Positions 62,673 through 64,000 of a stretch of DNA of 64,000 nucleotides are shown here, piece after piece (positions within the stretch are counted from its first letter, which is position 1; every line of letters begins with the position of its first letter). The notes under the pieces were generated by a model. That model had not been told where the DNA came from. It saw only the letters and a list, made by a program, of their open reading frames with translations, and did no database searches. The DNA comes from Bradyrhizobium oropedii (GTDB lineage Bacteria; Pseudomonadota; Alphaproteobacteria; Rhizobiales; Xanthobacteraceae), in contig NZ_JACMYO010000015.1 of assembly GCF_020889685.1 (NCBI RefSeq), positions 1 through 64,000 of the forward strand, read 5' to 3'. The position numbers and the translations under genes are program-made.

Positions 62673-63679
62673 ACAGGCAGACCGCCGGCTGGATCATTGG
62701 GCTGCTGGCGCTCGTCGCGCTGCCCTTCGTGCACCGAGATCCCTATCATCTGCACGTGCTGGTGCAGATCCTGATCTGGTCGTTCGCCTATACGTCGTGG
62801 TCGATCATGGGCCGCTTCGGCCTGGTCTCGCTCGGACATGGCGGCTTCATGGGCATCGGCGCCTACGTCACCGCGCTGCTCTGGAACCACCTCGGCGTCT
62901 CGCCCTGGATCGGCATTCCCCTCGGCATGGCGACCGCGGGCGTGCTCGCGCTGATCGTCGCCTATCCCTGCTTCCGCTTCCGCATCACCGGGCACTATTT
63001 CGTGCTGGTGACGCTGGCGCTGTCGGGCATCGTGCTGCAGGTCATCACTGCAACCCGCGACTATACCGGCGGCTCGCTCGGCTACACCCCGCAGCGCGCG
63101 CCGAGCGGCAAGGGGCTGCTCGCGCTGCAATTCGACGACAAGACCGCCTGGTATCTGATCGCGCTCGCGGTCTGGGTCGCTGGGCTGGTGATCTGGCGCG
63201 CGATCGACCGCAGCATGATCCGCCACGCCATGGAGGCGATCTCGGAGGATGAAGATGCCGCCGCCGCCGCCGGCGTCAACGTCACCGCCGAGAAGCTCAA
63301 GATCACCCTGATCAGCGCGCTGATGACCGCGCTCGCAGGCGCGCTCTATTGCCAGTACCAGATGTTCATCTCACCCGATACGGTGAGCGGCATCGCGGTT
63401 TCCCTGCAGATGGTGTTCGCGGCGATCGTCGGCGGCGTCTATGTGGCGCTCGGGCCGACGGTCGGCGCCGTCATCACCATCGTGCTGGCCGAGGTGCTGC
63501 GCATCTCGTTCGGCACCAAGGCGGTCGGCTGGGACAATCTGGTCTATGGCGTGCTGCTGGTGCTTTTCATCATCTTCCTGCCCAAGGGCATTCTTGGTAG
63601 CGTGATCGACCGGATCAAATCGCCACGCAAGCCCTCGAGAGGCCATGAGCAACAAACCGTCCCAATCGCTCGCCGATGA
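62669..63679 (+). CDS. ABC permease, LivM type
   Basis: 336 residues. FGLVSLGHGGFMGIGAYVTA and RFRITGHYFVLVTLALSGIV are typical LivM helices, with AMEAISEDEDAAAAAGVNVT as the ATPase-contact loop. GTG 62669 overlaps the LivH stop; longer in-frame sequence upstream is not membrane-like. The C-terminal tail is basic. It overlaps the next gene by 35 bp. Confidence 0.9.
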   Translation: MNRQTAGWIIGLLALVALPFVHRDPYHLHVLVQILIWSFAYTSWSIMGRFGLVSLGHGGFMGIGAYVTALLWNHLGVSPWIGIPLGMATAGVLALIVAYPCFRFRITGHYFVLVTLALSGIVLQVITATRDYTGGSLGYTPQRAPSGKGLLALQFDDKTAWYLIALAVWVAGLVIWRAIDRSMIRHAMEAISEDEDAAAAAGVNVTAEKLKITLISALMTALAGALYCQYQMFISPDTVSGIAVSLQMVFAAIVGGVYVALGPTVGAVITIVLAEVLRISFGTKAVGWDNLVYGVLLVLFIIFLPKGILGSVIDRIKSPRKPSRGHEQQTVPIARR

Positions 63680-64000
63680 ACTGAAGCCCTTCGTCGCGCC
63701 GTTCCGCGTCGACGGATCAGCCGAATTTCACCTGAAGTCGTATCCGACCGCCGAGAAGGGCGGCATCGACAAGGACGGCGGCGGCAAGATCATCGAGGCC
63801 AACCGCAAGCGGCTCAATGACTTCCAGGAGAAGCTCTATGCCCAGGACCGCTGGTCGCTGCTCTTGATCTTCCAGGGCATGGATGCCGCCGGCAAGGACT
63901 CCGCGATCAAGAGCGTGTTCGAGGGCGTCAACCCGCAGGGCTGCGAGGTCTCGTCCTTCAAGCAGCCGTCGTCGCGGGAGCTCGACCACGACTACATGTG
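63645..64000 (+). CDS. ppk2: PPK2-family polyphosphate kinase, N-terminal part (cut at right edge)
   Basis: 118 complete residues visible before the edge. SLLLIFQGMDAAGKDSAIKS contains the Walker A motif (GMDAAGKDS) of PPK2, and VFEGVNPQGCEVSSFKQPSS is the following conserved segment. It uses polyphosphate to phosphorylate nucleotides or the reverse. The ATG at 63645 lies inside the last codons of LivM (35-bp overlap); no separate promoter is seen. Confidence 0.85.
   Translation, partial: MSNKPSQSLADELKPFVAPFRVDGSAEFHLKSYPTAEKGGIDKDGGGKIIEANRKRLNDFQEKLYAQDRWSLLLIFQGMDAAGKDSAIKSVFEGVNPQGCEVSSFKQPSSRELDHDYM

Overview
The window looks like a piece of chromosome from a Bradyrhizobium-like alphaproteobacterium (Bradyrhizobium / Rhodopseudomonas group). 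The evidence is high GC with strong third-position GC bias, a circularly permuted two-piece tmRNA gene, many alphaproteobacterial families (DUF4169, ribbon-helix-helix, DUF2336, DUF3551, SspB, TctABC, several Liv-type ABC systems), and several families of hairpin-forming intergenic repeats. I see no phage, IS element, CRISPR array, rRNA or tRNA gene.

Layout. 1-5.3 kb: C-terminal part of an AsmA-like protein, a VOC protein, two small proteins (RHH and DUF4169), fumC and sspB. 5.38-5.71 kb: a permuted ssrA (tmRNA) gene on the minus strand, directly upstream of sspB. 5.8-10.2 kb: a split chromate transporter pair and a tripartite tricarboxylate transporter (TctB-TctA-TctC) with a hairpin terminator between TctA and TctC. 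10.4-18.3 kb: housekeeping block thyA-GNAT-folA, hflK-hflC-DUF2065-degP, then serB and miaA, which diverge from overlapping start codons. 18.4-25.7 kb: branched-chain amino acid block with a promoter, an Ile/Leu/Val-rich leader peptide and an attenuator, then ilvB (carrying an apparent -1 frameshift), a threonine dehydratase-like gene, ilvN, a methyltransferase, two exporters and ilvC. 25.7-37.6 kb: DUF2336 protein, membrane class III cyclase, LprI-like protein, a TetR gene divergent from a haem-type membrane protein with two identical-architecture operators, a membrane sulfatase-like protein, an osmolyte-type ABC pair, an HD protein and small exported proteins.

37.6-44.5 kb: a putative aromatic-catabolism operon on the minus strand (solute-binding protein, Rieske dioxygenase alpha, SDR dehydrogenase, dioxygenase beta, two small unknown proteins, frameshifted FAD monooxygenase). 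It is divergent from an IclR regulator, and two palindromes lie over and just downstream of the putative start site. 44.8-48.3 kb: a 1150-residue calpain-like (C2) cysteine protease with a Cys/His/Asn triad, six tandem repeats (four with an exact 321-bp period) and a C-terminus like those of type I-secreted proteins. This is the most unusual gene in the window. 48.4-57.8 kb: ketopantoate reductase, an SsuBC-like ABC pair, an XRE/MmyB-like regulator divergent from two SDR genes, an unusual Fe-S protein, a cupin, a lone SsuA/NMT1-type binding protein and a NUDIX protein. 57.9-64 kb: an exported RidA-like protein, a complete Liv-type ABC operon (binding protein, two ATPases, two permeases, interrupted by a repeat) and the start of a PPK2 polyphosphate kinase.

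Both frameshifts (ilvB and the FAD monooxygenase) are explained by one missing G or C in a GC-rich run, so base-calling or assembly errors are as likely as real gene loss. All functional calls come from reading translations and motifs by eye; no database search was run.
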